From assembly GCF_021044425.1 (NCBI RefSeq), contig NZ_JAJNEC010000003.1, positions 124,001-188,000 on the forward strand: 64,000 nt of DNA, written 5' to 3'. Origin of the DNA: Niabella pedocola. GTDB taxonomy: Bacteria; Bacteroidota; Bacteroidia; Chitinophagales; Chitinophagaceae. The translations under genes and the position numbers were made by a program. Below the pieces are notes generated by a model that had not been told where the DNA came from, made no database searches, and worked only from the letters and a program-made list of their open reading frames with translations. Position 1 is the first letter of the stretch. Each line of letters starts with the position of its first letter. Below, in pieces: positions 25,087 to 34,278 of the stretch.

Positions 25087-26610
25087 TTATAGGTCGAACC
25101 GTATACCCTGCGCCAGCGGCAGGGCCGTGCTGTAGTTGATGGTATTGGTTTGCCGCCGCATGTAATTTTTCCAGGCATCGCTGCCGCTTTCCCTTCCGCC
25201 ACCCGTTTCCTTTTCCCCACCAAAAGCCCCGCCGATCTCCGCGCCGGAAGTGCCGATATTTACATTGGCAATACCGCAATCGCTTCCCGCAGCGGAAAGG
25301 AATTGCTCCGCTTCCCGCAGGTTAAGGGTCATGATGGCGGACGAAAGCCCTTGCGGAACAGCATTCTGCAGCGCGATGGCTTCTTCCAGTGTCTGATATT
25401 TAAGCAGGTATAAAATGGGTGCGAAGGTCTCCTGTTTAATTATAGAAAAATGAGGTTTCGCTTCTGCTACACAGGGCTTTACGTAACATCCGCTTTCGTA
25501 GGCTGCACCTTTCAATACCCCGCCTTCCACCAGGAATGTTCCACCTTCTGCCCGGCATTGATCAATGGCATTGAGGTATTGTGTTACGGCCCCCGTGTCG
25601 ATAAGCGGCCCCACATGGTTTGCCGGATCCAGGGGATCCCCGATCTTTAATTGCGCGTAAGCCTGCTTTAATTTCTCTTTTACGGTTTCATAAACGGCTT
25701 CATGGATAATGAGCCTGCGGGTAGTAGTGCAGCGCTGCCCGGCGGTGCCCACAGCACCGAATAATGCCCCGGTGATTGCAATATTCAGATCGGCGTCCTT
25801 TGAAATGATGATGGCATTGTTGCCGCCGAGTTCCAGGAGAGAGCGGCCTAACCGCCCGGCCACCGTGGCGGCTACAGCCTTGCCCATCCGGGTAGAGCCC
25901 GTTGCAGAAACAAGCGCCACCCGGGTATCCTGGGCCAGCCATTCGCCGGCAGCACTTCCTCCGGAAATTAAATTACAAACCCCTTCAGGTACATTATTGG
26001 CTTTAAATATTTTAGCTACAATTTGCTGACAGGCGATGGCGCAAAGGGGTGTTTTTTCAGAGGGCTTCCAGATACAGGTATTGCCGCAAACCAAGGCCAG
26101 CATAGCATTCCAGCTCCAAACGGCTACCGGAAAATTAAATGCAGAAATAATACCTACTACTCCCAGCGGATGGTACTGCTCATACATCCGGTGCCCCGGC
26201 CGTTCGCTATGCATGGTAAGGCCATAAAGCTGCCGGCTGAGCCCTACCGCAAAATCGCAGATATCGATCATCTCCTGTACTTCGCCCCAGCCTTCCTGGA
26301 GGCTTTTGCCCATTTCATAGGATACCAGTCTGCCCAGGGCATCCTTATGCTCCCGCAGGGCATCGCCGATCTGGCGTACTACCTCGCCCCGCCTTGGTGC
26401 AGGCCAGCTGCGCCATGCTGGAAAAGCCAGCTGTGCCTTTGCTGCCACCTCGTTGTAATCAGCTGCAGTGGTAGCTGCTACAACGCCGATCTGCCGGCCG
26501 TCTACCGGTGAGCAGGAGCTGATATCCTCAGATAGCGACCCCAGCCACGTACTGCCGGTACTGGTACCCTGGTTCGCTTTTTCAATGCCCAGTGTTTTTA
26601 AAAAATCCAT
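25087..26610 (-). CDS. Aldehyde dehydrogenase, ALDH7 (alpha-aminoadipic semialdehyde/P6C dehydrogenase) type
   Basis: This 507-residue NAD(P)-dependent aldehyde dehydrogenase starts at ATG 26610 (MDFLKTLGIEKAN); a start at 26685 would add a segment not typical of the family. Catalytic elements are complete: ISAFNFPVAVWSWN (Asn for the oxyanion), WKPSEKTP cofactor Lys, ELGGNNAI general-base Glu, GQRCTTTRR nucleophilic Cys and a C-terminal KETGGGRESGSDAWK. ELGGNN and GQRCTTTRR are characteristic of ALDH7A1 relatives, which oxidise alpha-aminoadipic semialdehyde (in equilibrium with piperideine-6-carboxylate) in lysine catabolism. No other lysine-degradation gene is next to it, so the substrate remains an inference. 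It is divergent from the Gfo/Idh/MocA gene at 26861. Confidence 0.85.
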   Translation of the reverse strand: MDFLKTLGIEKANQGTSTGSTWLGSLSEDISSCSPVDGRQIGVVAATTAADYNEVAAKAQLAFPAWRSWPAPRRGEVVRQIGDALREHKDALGRLVSYEMGKSLQEGWGEVQEMIDICDFAVGLSRQLYGLTMHSERPGHRMYEQYHPLGVVGIISAFNFPVAVWSWNAMLALVCGNTCIWKPSEKTPLCAIACQQIVAKIFKANNVPEGVCNLISGGSAAGEWLAQDTRVALVSATGSTRMGKAVAATVAGRLGRSLLELGGNNAIIISKDADLNIAITGALFGAVGTAGQRCTTTRRLIIHEAVYETVKEKLKQAYAQLKIGDPLDPANHVGPLIDTGAVTQYLNAIDQCRAEGGTFLVEGGVLKGAAYESGCYVKPCVAEAKPHFSIIKQETFAPILYLLKYQTLEEAIALQNAVPQGLSSAIMTLNLREAEQFLSAAGSDCGIANVNIGTSGAEIGGAFGGEKETGGGRESGSDAWKNYMRRQTNTINYSTALPLAQGIRFDL

Positions 26611-26818
26611 AGTTGTGATTTTGATCGGGGAATTTACGAAAAATAAACCGAGTGGCGGTAAATAGCCGCAGATACACGGAGCCACTGAAATTTTGACTAC
26701 CCGCAGGTTCCGGGGATTTTTGCGGAAGGTTTAGAGCATCGATTAACGATTGTTTTTATGCGTTTCCCTGGCATAAAAGAAGCACTATCGGGGGCATGAT
26801 TTTTCCATTGATTTCCTG

Positions 26819-26826
26819 TAAGTTTG
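26819..26826 (+). promoter_or_regulatory. -7 element TAAGTTTG upstream of the Gfo/Idh/MocA gene
   Basis: TAAGTTTG matches the Bacteroidota -7 consensus exactly and ends 34 bases before the ATG at 26861. Confidence 0.5.
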
Positions 26827-26860
26827 ACGTATCTACTGAATATAAAATGAATGAAGTCAT

Positions 26861-27937
26861 ATGAGTGAAAAACGTATACGGATATTGGTGGCTGGCTGCG
26901 GAAATATGGGCAGCTCACATGCTGCGGCCTATCATCAAATGGAAGCCTTTGAAATCTGCGGGCTGGTATCCAGGGGCAATAGCAACCAGGAACTCAATGA
27001 AAAACTGGGGACCCGCTATCCGCTTTATTCGGACTATTACGAAGCCCTTGCTGAAACAAAGCCGGATGCGGTTTGCATTGCTACTTACCAGGATACCCAT
27101 GAGGACTACGCTGTAAAAGCACTGGAAGCCGGCGCCGATGTGTTTATTGAAAAACCGCTGGCAGATTCCGTTGCCGGCGCTGAGCGGGTGGTAGCGGCGG
27201 CTAAAGAGTACGGGCGGAAACTGGTGATCGGTTATATCCTGCGGCATCATCCTTCCTGGAAAAAATTTATTGAACTGGCTTCGGGGCTGGGCCGGCCGCT
27301 GGTGATGCGGATGAACCTGAACCAGCAAAGCAGCGGTCATGCATGGCAGGTACATAAAAAATTCCTTTCCAATATGAGCCCTATTGTGGATTGTGGTGTG
27401 CACTATATTGATGTGATGTGCCAGATGGTACGGTCCAAACCGGTGCAGGTAACCGCCATCGGCGCACGCCTTTCGGAAGCTGTGCCGGAAGACAATTACA
27501 ACTATGGCCAGTTGCAGCTTCGCTTTGAAGATGGTTCCGTGGGTTGGTATGAAGCGGGCTGGGGGCCCATGATCAGTGAAACGGCCTTTTTTGTAAAGGA
27601 TGTGATCGGTCCGAAGGGCTCGGTTTCCATCGTTGCCAAAAATGCAGGCGGGGTGGGAGCATCTTCCAATATTGATGCGCATACGAAAACAGAATCCATT
27701 TTATGGCACCACGCGGATATCGATGCCGATGACCGGTTTACAAAAAAAGATGAATGGATCGATATGCAGGACGAGCCGGATCACCAGGAATTGTGCAACC
27801 GGCAGCAACGTTATTTTTACGATGCTATTGTAAATGATGCAGACCTCAGCGATCATATGAGTGATGCGGTAAACAGCCTGCGGATCGCATTTGCCTGCGA
27901 TGAGTCGGTAAAAACCGGACAGGTAGTGCGGCTTTAG
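26861..27937 (+). CDS. Gfo/Idh/MocA family oxidoreductase (cytosolic)
   Basis: This 358-residue protein has an N-terminal Rossmann fold (ILVAGCGNMGSSHAAAYH, G-x-G-x-x-G-like) and the family's EKPLADS motif holding the catalytic Lys. The C-terminal alpha/beta domain includes DCGVHYIDVMCQMV, with the conserved His. Members oxidise or reduce sugars, inositols or related polyols with NAD(P). No signal peptide is present. It stands alone between a divergent aldehyde dehydrogenase and a bidirectional terminator, with a good -7 element 34 bases upstream. The substrate is not predictable by eye; an inositol or hexose derivative is possible given the inositol and 3-keto-sugar genes elsewhere in the window, but this is speculation. 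Confidence 0.85.
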   Translation: MSEKRIRILVAGCGNMGSSHAAAYHQMEAFEICGLVSRGNSNQELNEKLGTRYPLYSDYYEALAETKPDAVCIATYQDTHEDYAVKALEAGADVFIEKPLADSVAGAERVVAAAKEYGRKLVIGYILRHHPSWKKFIELASGLGRPLVMRMNLNQQSSGHAWQVHKKFLSNMSPIVDCGVHYIDVMCQMVRSKPVQVTAIGARLSEAVPEDNYNYGQLQLRFEDGSVGWYEAGWGPMISETAFFVKDVIGPKGSVSIVAKNAGGVGASSNIDAHTKTESILWHHADIDADDRFTKKDEWIDMQDEPDHQELCNRQQRYFYDAIVNDADLSDHMSDAVNSLRIAFACDESVKTGQVVRL

Positions 27938-27975
27938 TTTACAAGAATACATTCCGGTAAAACGGTCATATAGGT

Positions 27976-28018
27976 CTAAAAAAAATGGCTGCCCTTTTGA
28001 GACAGCCATTTTGCTTTT
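27976..28018. terminator. Bidirectional terminator between convergent genes
   Basis: AAAATGGCTG (27982-27991) and CAGCCATTTT (28003-28012) form a perfect 10-bp stem with an 11-base loop, flanked by an A-run on the left and a T-rich tract on the right. It can end both the Gfo/Idh/MocA transcript (plus) and the HEAT-DUF1080 transcript (minus). Confidence 0.85.
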
Positions 28019-28031
28019 TGCTATAAAACAG

Positions 28032-31000
28032 TTATTTCTTTCCCAGGTCCTTGATCCGCAGGTTCCGGAATTTTACATAGGAACCATGTCCCAGGAACCC
28101 GATATGTCCTGCTTTATTCAACAGCCCCGGATGTTTTTTATGATCCGGTGTATCCGTATTGTTTTTACTGGCCTTGGCAATATCGCCATCTACGATGGTT
28201 TTGCCATTCAGGATCACCGTAATGTGGTTGCCTACCGCCCGTACCTCCTGGTAATTCCATTCGCCCAGCGGTTTTAAATAACCTCTTAACGCAGGGATGA
28301 TGCCATAAACGGAACCATGGTACTGGTAAGGCTGCAGCTCTTTATAGATGGGCGCTTCATTGTCCAGGATCTGCAATTCCATACCTTCGTAAGCGGCGTC
28401 GCCGGTTAACGGTGCACGGATACCCAGCCCGTTATTGGCGCCTGGTGTTAGCTGGAATTCAAAACGCATTACAAAGTCACTGTATTCGTTTTCAGTATAC
28501 ACATTCCGGTTGGCACCTTCCGGAACCGCAATCGTAGGATCGCAAATAATATTTCCATCCTGTGCAAAATAACCTTCGGTATTGCCGGTCCAGCCCTTCA
28601 TGTCTACGCCGTTGAACATCGGTACAAAACCTTCTTTCTTTTCCTGTTCGCTCAGCACATAAGGCTGGGGACGGGGAATTTCGCGTACATATACATCCCG
28701 GAATTCCAGCCGCGTGCCATGGGCCTGCAGTTCAATGGCCTCTTTGCTAAAGATCGGAATCTTACGATCCCAGTAATTTTCCAGCACGGTGTTATTGGTA
28801 ACCAGCTGGCCATTCAGGTAAACGGTTACTTTATTACCAACCATTTTAATGCGGAAGGTATTCCATTCGTTGATCGGGTTATCGGCAAACACCAGCGGCG
28901 TGCTCCGGTTCTTCTGGTTATTGTACAGCCCCCCGGATCCTACCTGTGCGCCTACATCGGTACGTGAAGGATCCCAGGTTTGTACCTGCGGTGATCCTCT
29001 TAAATAAACACCGCCATCACCTTTGGCTTCCATCCGCCAATCTACAAACAGTTCAAAATCTTCATACATTTTAGTAGATACCAGGTTGTCGAATCCTTTG
29101 CCGTCAAATACCAGCACGCCGTTCTCTACCCGCCAGTCTCTGCGCATCTGCTCATCGGATTTTTGTTGTGCTTCGGCTAGTTGCTGGGCGGTCATTTTTG
29201 CCCGGGTCAGCGGGTTGCCCACCAGGCCTTTCCAGCCGGAGAGGTCTTTGCCATTGAACATAGAAACATAGCCCGGCTCCTTTGGAAGACCAGCCAGCTG
29301 TTTTACCCAAGCAGCTTTCTGATAAGCGGCTTCGCCATCTTTGTTCAGGGAGATCGCTTTGTTTACGATACTTTCTACCAGCGGCCCGTAAAGATCTGTA
29401 TGATCAGTAACAATGGCCATTACTGCTTGTACGGCGGCCTGTTGCAATGCCGCATCATCCATGTATTTAGCAACAAATACCAGGGATAACAACGAACTGT
29501 TGCTGGAGATGCCCCGCAGGATATTTGTTTTCTGTGCATTATTGGAAGCCAGGTCCATCGCCTTGCGGAACATCAGTATTTTCTGATCCACCGGGTTTTT
29601 AGACCGGTTGATACCAGCGATAAAACTGTTGAGTGCCTCATTTTTAAAAGTGGCATTGGCAGGATCTTTTGCAATACCATAGAGTGCATCCAATGCTGTA
29701 AAATCACTCCAGGATGCAAGGGCCTTTAACGCCGCTGCTTTCTGATCCTGGCTGCCGGTATTGAAGTCGTTTCGTACCACATCCAGGGCTTCTTTACCTC
29801 CAATGTCACCCAGCACGGAATAGTAATGGGTTTTGTTGGCTCCCGTACCATTCATGAGTTCTTTTACGGCTGCAACCTGGTCGGCCTTTGTTTTCTTTTC
29901 TTTAATGGCTGCAAACAGCGACTGTTGCAGGGCATCGGTTTCCTCCGCATTGGATGATTGATTCAACAGGCCGGCGATCTTTGCTTCATCACCAGCAGCA
30001 GCTACATAAGGCAGTGCCTTTATTGCGGCAAGCCGTACAGCGGCATCGTTGTTGGTAACATCTCCAAAAACGGCTGAAGCATATTTTTCACCGCCACGGC
30101 GGGCTACAATATCCATCAGCGTAGTGCGTGCGGTACCCGAAGCCTGGGGCAACAGGGCTGCTGCCTGACTGGCTACGTCGGCACCTTTGATGGTCAGCAG
30201 CGCATTTTTAGCAGCGCCGGCAACGGCTGCGTCACCGGATTTAATCAGGTTCAGCAAGGGGGCAATGGCCTTGTCTTCACCGGCACGCGCAATAGCTGCA
30301 ATGGCTGCCAGCTGTACCTGTTTGTTATTAGAACCCAGCAGACTGGTAAGCAGCGGCAATGCGGACTGATCTTTATGTGCTCCGAATACATATAGGAGGT
30401 CTGCCTGCTGATCGGGATCACTTGCTTTTTTTACGGCATCCTGTATTTGGGCAGATGTTTGTGCATCGTAGGATTGCTCCAGCAACGCCACGGCTGCCGC
30501 ACGATATTGTTTGTCCGATGATGAAAGCGCTGAAAGCAGCTCCGGGCGTGCATTTTCGCCGGCTGTTTTATAAAGCAGGCCCAGGGCCGCATTTTTAAAC
30601 TGGGCCGGCAGGCCGTTCATGGCCAGTAATGCACGGGCGGTTGTTTCTGCATTGGCCTTTCCGGGGCCTGCTGCTGTTTTAGAAAGATAACGCAGGTAAG
30701 AATTCATGGCATTGGATGCTTCGGCCTTATAGTTTACCTTTTGCGCTGCCGCTTTCATTGTGGCGGCAGATTGCGGGTCTCCGATGGTAGCCAGGGAATA
30801 TAACAACACTTTTTGTGTATTTGCATCCTGAGTCCCGGTATACAATTGTTGTAGTTTTTTTGCGGCCGGTGCATAGCCCATGTCACCCAGTGCTTTGATC
30901 AACGTGATCTGCTGGCTGCCTTTTGCCGTGGTTAATGCATATAATAATGCGTTGGCTGCAGTGGTGGTATTTACCCGTACGAGCACGCGAGCTGCTGGGT

Positions 31001-31454
31001 CGCTGAGGCGTTTGTTAAGCAGGTACCCCTTTACAACAGGTACCACTTCGTCGCCGGCTACGTATTGCAGTTCCTGCAACAGGAAGTCTTTCACTTCATC
31101 GCTTTTGGCGGCTTTGATCCCGTTGGTCAGTGCCAGTGCCGCCGTGCGTTTGGCCATAGCGTCGGTTCCTTTTCCAAGATATTTTGACAACCCGCCAATG
31201 GCATAACGGGCCGCTTCATCAGTGCGTTTGCCCGGGGGCTGAATGGCCGCAATGATCTTCCGGTAACCGGGTTCCCCGATGCTTACCAGCTCTTTCATAG
31301 CCGCATCCAGCGCGGCAGAATTCTGCGCCGGTAATTTCATTAAAAGATCGGCCACTTTTGTTTCGATGGTTCGTACATCTGTTTTTTGCTGCGCAGGAGC
31401 GATGCCCGCCAGCAGTAGTAATATAAAAGTTAGTATAGTAAATTTTTTCATCAT
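28032..31454 (-). CDS. Exported HEAT-repeat protein with two DUF1080 (3-keto-disaccharide hydrolase) domains
   Basis: This 1140-residue protein starts at one of two adjacent ATGs (31454 or 31451), giving a signal peptide MMKKFTILTFILLLLAGIAP; an upstream start would overlap the preceding gene. Residues about 30-700 are alanine-rich helical repeats of HEAT/PBS-lyase type. Two DUF1080 beta-sandwich domains follow, starting at GYVSMFNGKDLSGWKGL (about 726) and GFVPMFNGVDMKGWTG (about 941), both with the family's FNGxDxxGW opening and YLRGSP or LGIRAP strands. PF06439 contains enzymes that cleave 3-keto-glycosides. The upstream gene, 17-20 bases away, encodes a Tat-exported Gfo/Idh/MocA oxidoreductase, a family that can form 3-keto sugars, so the pair may oxidise then cleave glycosides in the periplasm. 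The HEAT part may be a scaffold. Confidence 0.88.
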   Translation of the reverse strand: MMKKFTILTFILLLLAGIAPAQQKTDVRTIETKVADLLMKLPAQNSAALDAAMKELVSIGEPGYRKIIAAIQPPGKRTDEAARYAIGGLSKYLGKGTDAMAKRTAALALTNGIKAAKSDEVKDFLLQELQYVAGDEVVPVVKGYLLNKRLSDPAARVLVRVNTTTAANALLYALTTAKGSQQITLIKALGDMGYAPAAKKLQQLYTGTQDANTQKVLLYSLATIGDPQSAATMKAAAQKVNYKAEASNAMNSYLRYLSKTAAGPGKANAETTARALLAMNGLPAQFKNAALGLLYKTAGENARPELLSALSSSDKQYRAAAVALLEQSYDAQTSAQIQDAVKKASDPDQQADLLYVFGAHKDQSALPLLTSLLGSNNKQVQLAAIAAIARAGEDKAIAPLLNLIKSGDAAVAGAAKNALLTIKGADVASQAAALLPQASGTARTTLMDIVARRGGEKYASAVFGDVTNNDAAVRLAAIKALPYVAAAGDEAKIAGLLNQSSNAEETDALQQSLFAAIKEKKTKADQVAAVKELMNGTGANKTHYYSVLGDIGGKEALDVVRNDFNTGSQDQKAAALKALASWSDFTALDALYGIAKDPANATFKNEALNSFIAGINRSKNPVDQKILMFRKAMDLASNNAQKTNILRGISSNSSLLSLVFVAKYMDDAALQQAAVQAVMAIVTDHTDLYGPLVESIVNKAISLNKDGEAAYQKAAWVKQLAGLPKEPGYVSMFNGKDLSGWKGLVGNPLTRAKMTAQQLAEAQQKSDEQMRRDWRVENGVLVFDGKGFDNLVSTKMYEDFELFVDWRMEAKGDGGVYLRGSPQVQTWDPSRTDVGAQVGSGGLYNNQKNRSTPLVFADNPINEWNTFRIKMVGNKVTVYLNGQLVTNNTVLENYWDRKIPIFSKEAIELQAHGTRLEFRDVYVREIPRPQPYVLSEQEKKEGFVPMFNGVDMKGWTGNTEGYFAQDGNIICDPTIAVPEGANRNVYTENEYSDFVMRFEFQLTPGANNGLGIRAPLTGDAAYEGMELQILDNEAPIYKELQPYQYHGSVYGIIPALRGYLKPLGEWNYQEVRAVGNHITVILNGKTIVDGDIAKASKNNTDTPDHKKHPGLLNKAGHIGFLGHGSYVKFRNLRIKDLGKK

Positions 31455-31471
31455 CTGGTTTTTTAGGATCA

Positions 31472-32725
31472 TCAAATGGACCAAGGTCCGCGCATGGGTT
31501 GATTAATGAGTGCATTGGCTGCAGCGTCGTTTACGAACTCCAGCTTTACCGGGTCAAACTCCAGCGAGCGTCCCAGGCGCACGGCTATGATGGCCAGGTT
31601 TACCAGGGTGGCAGAACGGAAACCGTTGTCTTCATTCAATGCAAATTTCTGGCGGGTTTTTACCGCCTGCGCAAAGTCGATGAGCTGTGGCTCCGGATCG
31701 GGCATGGCCGCCAGCTTTTTATCAAGGTCGGGGATGGTGGTACGGAACCCGTTAAACACTTTTCCCTTGGGGCCTTCGATATACGCCGCATTCGTGTCGC
31801 GGTTTTCCCCGTCAAGGATGATCTTGCAGCCGTCTTCATACGTAAGCTCAATGCGCTTCCAGGTGCCTGCAGCATCCGGATCCTGCTCCGGTGCATCCAC
31901 ATCAATCCTTACCGGACTGGTATGATCCTTTCCTAAAAAGTATTGCACCGGGTCCAGGTAATGTTGTCCCATATCACCCAGTCCGCCGCCATCATAATCC
32001 CAGTAGCCGCGGAAGGTTTGATGCACGCGGTGGGGGTTGTACGGCTTGTAAGGAGCGGGCCCCAGCCAGAAGTCGTAATCCAGTTGCTGCGGCACGGGTT
32101 GTACGTCGAGCACCGTTTTGCCTACCCAGAAAAACTTCCAGTTAAACCCGGTAGCGGCATTTACGGTCACTTTCAGCGGCCATCCCAGCAAACCGCTCTC
32201 CACGAGCTTTTTGATGGGTTTTACGGTCGTATTCATCCCATAGAAATTATCCTTAAAACGGAACCAGGTATTGAGGCGGAACATGCGTTCGTTCTGCTGG
32301 ATCACTTCGCGTACCCGCTTGCCCTCGCCAATGGTGCGGGTCATGGGTTTTTCGCACCATACATCTTTACCGGCATTGGCCGCATCCACACTCATAATAC
32401 CATGCCAGTGCGGAGGGGTAGCAATATGCACAATGTCGATGGCCGGATCCTGCAACAGTTCCCGGTAATCATGGTAGGTTTTGGTTCCCTTAGGAGACTT
32501 GCCCAGGGCATCGTTCAGGTGCTTCTTGTCAACATCGCAAATGGCCACCAGGCGTGCGCCCGGATATGCAATATGCCCCTGTCCCATGGAACCAACACCA
32601 ATAATGGCCTTCGTCAGCTGGTCGCTGGGCGCAATATGCCGGGGACCTCCCAGCACATAGGACGGCACGATGGTAAATGCCGCAAATGAAGCAGCACTGT
32701 TCTTAATAAATTTTCTGCGATTCAT
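31472..32725 (-). CDS. Tat-exported Gfo/Idh/MocA family oxidoreductase
   Basis: This 417-residue protein begins with a twin-arginine signal (MNRRKFIKNSAASFAAFTIV), so it is folded with its NAD(P)-type cofactor before export. The Rossmann segment is AIIGVGSMGQGHI, the catalytic motif is WCEKPMTR, and the C-terminal domain contains GGGLGDMGQHYLDPVQYFLG with the conserved His. Exported members of this family in Bacteroidota include glycoside-3-oxidoreductases acting together with DUF1080 proteins. Here the DUF1080 gene follows at 17-20 bases in the same operon, which supports that role. AT-rich DNA without a clear -7 element precedes it (TTTATTTG at about 32790 on the minus strand is one mismatch off). 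Confidence 0.88.
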   Translation of the reverse strand: MNRRKFIKNSAASFAAFTIVPSYVLGGPRHIAPSDQLTKAIIGVGSMGQGHIAYPGARLVAICDVDKKHLNDALGKSPKGTKTYHDYRELLQDPAIDIVHIATPPHWHGIMSVDAANAGKDVWCEKPMTRTIGEGKRVREVIQQNERMFRLNTWFRFKDNFYGMNTTVKPIKKLVESGLLGWPLKVTVNAATGFNWKFFWVGKTVLDVQPVPQQLDYDFWLGPAPYKPYNPHRVHQTFRGYWDYDGGGLGDMGQHYLDPVQYFLGKDHTSPVRIDVDAPEQDPDAAGTWKRIELTYEDGCKIILDGENRDTNAAYIEGPKGKVFNGFRTTIPDLDKKLAAMPDPEPQLIDFAQAVKTRQKFALNEDNGFRSATLVNLAIIAVRLGRSLEFDPVKLEFVNDAAANALINQPMRGPWSI

Positions 32726-33091
32726 ATGAATGTTTAATGGCTTTAAGAAGTTAGTAAACCGTTAATGCTGGTTAAAGATAAGCCCGCCAAATAAATAACT
32801 AAAATAATCAACGTTGTTTTTTTGTATCTTTTTAATGAAGAAGGCTGTTTGATAAAAATTATTATGATACTATAGCTACTTATTTTAAAAAATTATAAAA
32901 GTGTGGCCGGAAAGAGAATGAAATATTCATTAAAATTTACCGGCTGCAGGCCTCCTGTTATACCAAAACAGTTTAACCGGAAAGGATCCGGTTACCGGTA
33001 ACGGTACCGGCATCCGGGTCTTACAATAATTTTTCCATCCCGGGCAACCGGCTCCGTTAGATTTGCATTTTGTGACATAAGTACTACTGAT
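32726..33091. other. 366-base divergent intergenic region
   Basis: This AT-rich region separates the divergent exported oxidoreductase and ECF sigma genes. No gene-like frame is seen. It holds GTTACCGGTAAC (32991-33002), a perfect 12-bp palindrome about 56 bases upstream of the sigma gene -7 element, and the -7 element itself at 33058. Confidence 0.5.
33058..33065 (+). promoter_or_regulatory. -7 element TAGATTTG upstream of the ECF sigma gene
   Basis: TAGATTTGC is an exact TAnnTTTG match 26 bases before the TTG start. The short distance supports that start codon, since a transcript would begin only about 20 bases upstream of it. Confidence 0.5.
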
Positions 33092-33622
33092 TTGAGTTTG
33101 GCACACATACTAGAGGGTTGCAGAAGGAGGGAACGCAATGCCCAACGGCAGCTGTTTCATACCTATGCATCCCAGATGCTGGCTGTGTGCATCCGCTACG
33201 TGAAGCGGAAAGAAGATGCAGAGGAACTCATGTTACAGGGGTTTGAAAAGTTCTTTACACAGATCCATTCCTTTACTTTTCAGGGCGAAGCGGCTTTTGC
33301 CGGCTACCTGAAACGGATCATGGTAAACGAATGCCTGATGCTGCTGCGAAAACGGAAAGTTGTTTTTGAGGAGATCGATGATCGAAGTCTGGCGATAACA
33401 CAGGCAGAAACGCCGGTTGAACGTCTTTCATCCAAAGAAATTTTTGAATTGATTTTAAAATTACCGGAAGGGTATGCTACGGTATTTAATCTCTTTGTGA
33501 TAGAAGACCTGAGTCATAAAGAAATTGCGCGGCTGCTGGGAATTACAGAGGGTACTTCAAAGTCGCAGCTAAGCAAGGCCAGGGCTTTATTACAAAAAAT
33601 GATAACGGTACATGGAAAATAG
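33092..33622 (+). CDS. ECF RNA polymerase sigma factor
   Basis: This 176-residue protein has sigma region 2 (about 12-85; QLFHTYASQMLAVCIRYVKR then DAEELMLQGFEKFF) and region 4 (about 110-170; ELILKLPEGYATVFNLF and SHKEIARLLGITEGTSKSQL). The only start that keeps region 2 intact is TTG at 33092; the first in-frame ATG would remove it. The gene overlaps the next by 11 bases, and that product has the shape of a membrane anti-sigma factor, so the sigma factor is probably held inactive at the membrane until a signal arrives. Its target promoters are unknown; autoregulation is common for such factors. A -7 element precedes the gene by 26 bases. Confidence 0.92.
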   Translation: MSLAHILEGCRRRERNAQRQLFHTYASQMLAVCIRYVKRKEDAEELMLQGFEKFFTQIHSFTFQGEAAFAGYLKRIMVNECLMLLRKRKVVFEEIDDRSLAITQAETPVERLSSKEIFELILKLPEGYATVFNLFVIEDLSHKEIARLLGITEGTSKSQLSKARALLQKMITVHGK

Positions 33623-34274
33623 GGATCGTCAAATAAGCGACAAAGTAAACGCGTACCGGATCGGGGATTTTGATCCGGATGCCGGTTGGGCACAACTGGA
33701 GCAGCGGCTGTATCCCCGTAAAAAACGGATCCTAAGCTGGCGCTATGCCGCGGCAGCCTGTTTGATCGCATGTATCGCAGGGGCCTTTCTTTACAGCAAT
33801 CATTCGGGGAAAACAGCGCACAGGGCAGGTCTGGCAGCTGTACGGTTGATGAACAATACATTGCCGGCAATGGTGAATGATGGAAGCCTGCACCCGCCGG
33901 TACCTCCGGAGAAAACGGGTATACAGCAGCAGTTCCGGAGCCATGCCCCGGTTGCAAAACCGTCGTATACCCGGATGCAGCCGGTTGTTGAAAAATCCGT
34001 TCCGTTACATACGGGACCAGCAATCGCTACCGGAACAACTGACCCGCAAAAGCCGGAGCCGGTAACGGCGGCTGTAACGCCGGCGGCATCAGCAGGTAAG
34101 CCATCCGGTCAGTTACCTGTTTTGACAGAAGAAGCATTTGAGGCCGTTGTGAACCCCGGGAAACCCCGGTCTGAAAAGCAAAAGCGGTTTTTGAAATACC
34201 TGGCTGCAAGAGCCCGGCAAACGGATTATACCGGAGAAAAGCTTTCATCATCATCAACCATCGTTAAATTTTAA
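33612..34274 (+). CDS. Probable membrane anti-sigma factor
   Basis: This 220-residue protein has a short cytosolic N-terminus (1-43), one transmembrane helix (about 44-61, YAAAACLIACIAGAFLY) and a proline- and alanine-rich extracytoplasmic part (62-220). It overlaps the sigma gene by 11 bases, the usual coupling of sigma and anti-sigma genes. No zinc-binding ZAS motif is present. The N-terminal DPDAGWAQLEQRL resembles RPGAWEQFSRQHL in the protein that follows the second ECF sigma factor in this window, and both lie just before the membrane helix. The function is inferred from position and topology; no family is recognised with confidence. Confidence 0.65.
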   Translation: MENRDRQISDKVNAYRIGDFDPDAGWAQLEQRLYPRKKRILSWRYAAAACLIACIAGAFLYSNHSGKTAHRAGLAAVRLMNNTLPAMVNDGSLHPPVPPEKTGIQQQFRSHAPVAKPSYTRMQPVVEKSVPLHTGPAIATGTTDPQKPEPVTAAVTPAASAGKPSGQLPVLTEEAFEAVVNPGKPRSEKQKRFLKYLAARARQTDYTGEKLSSSSTIVKF

Positions 34275-34278
34275 TAGA

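Noticed and set aside
31943..32689. A 248-codon open frame on the plus strand
   Set aside because: It is antisense to the Tat-exported oxidoreductase and shows no recognisable motif.
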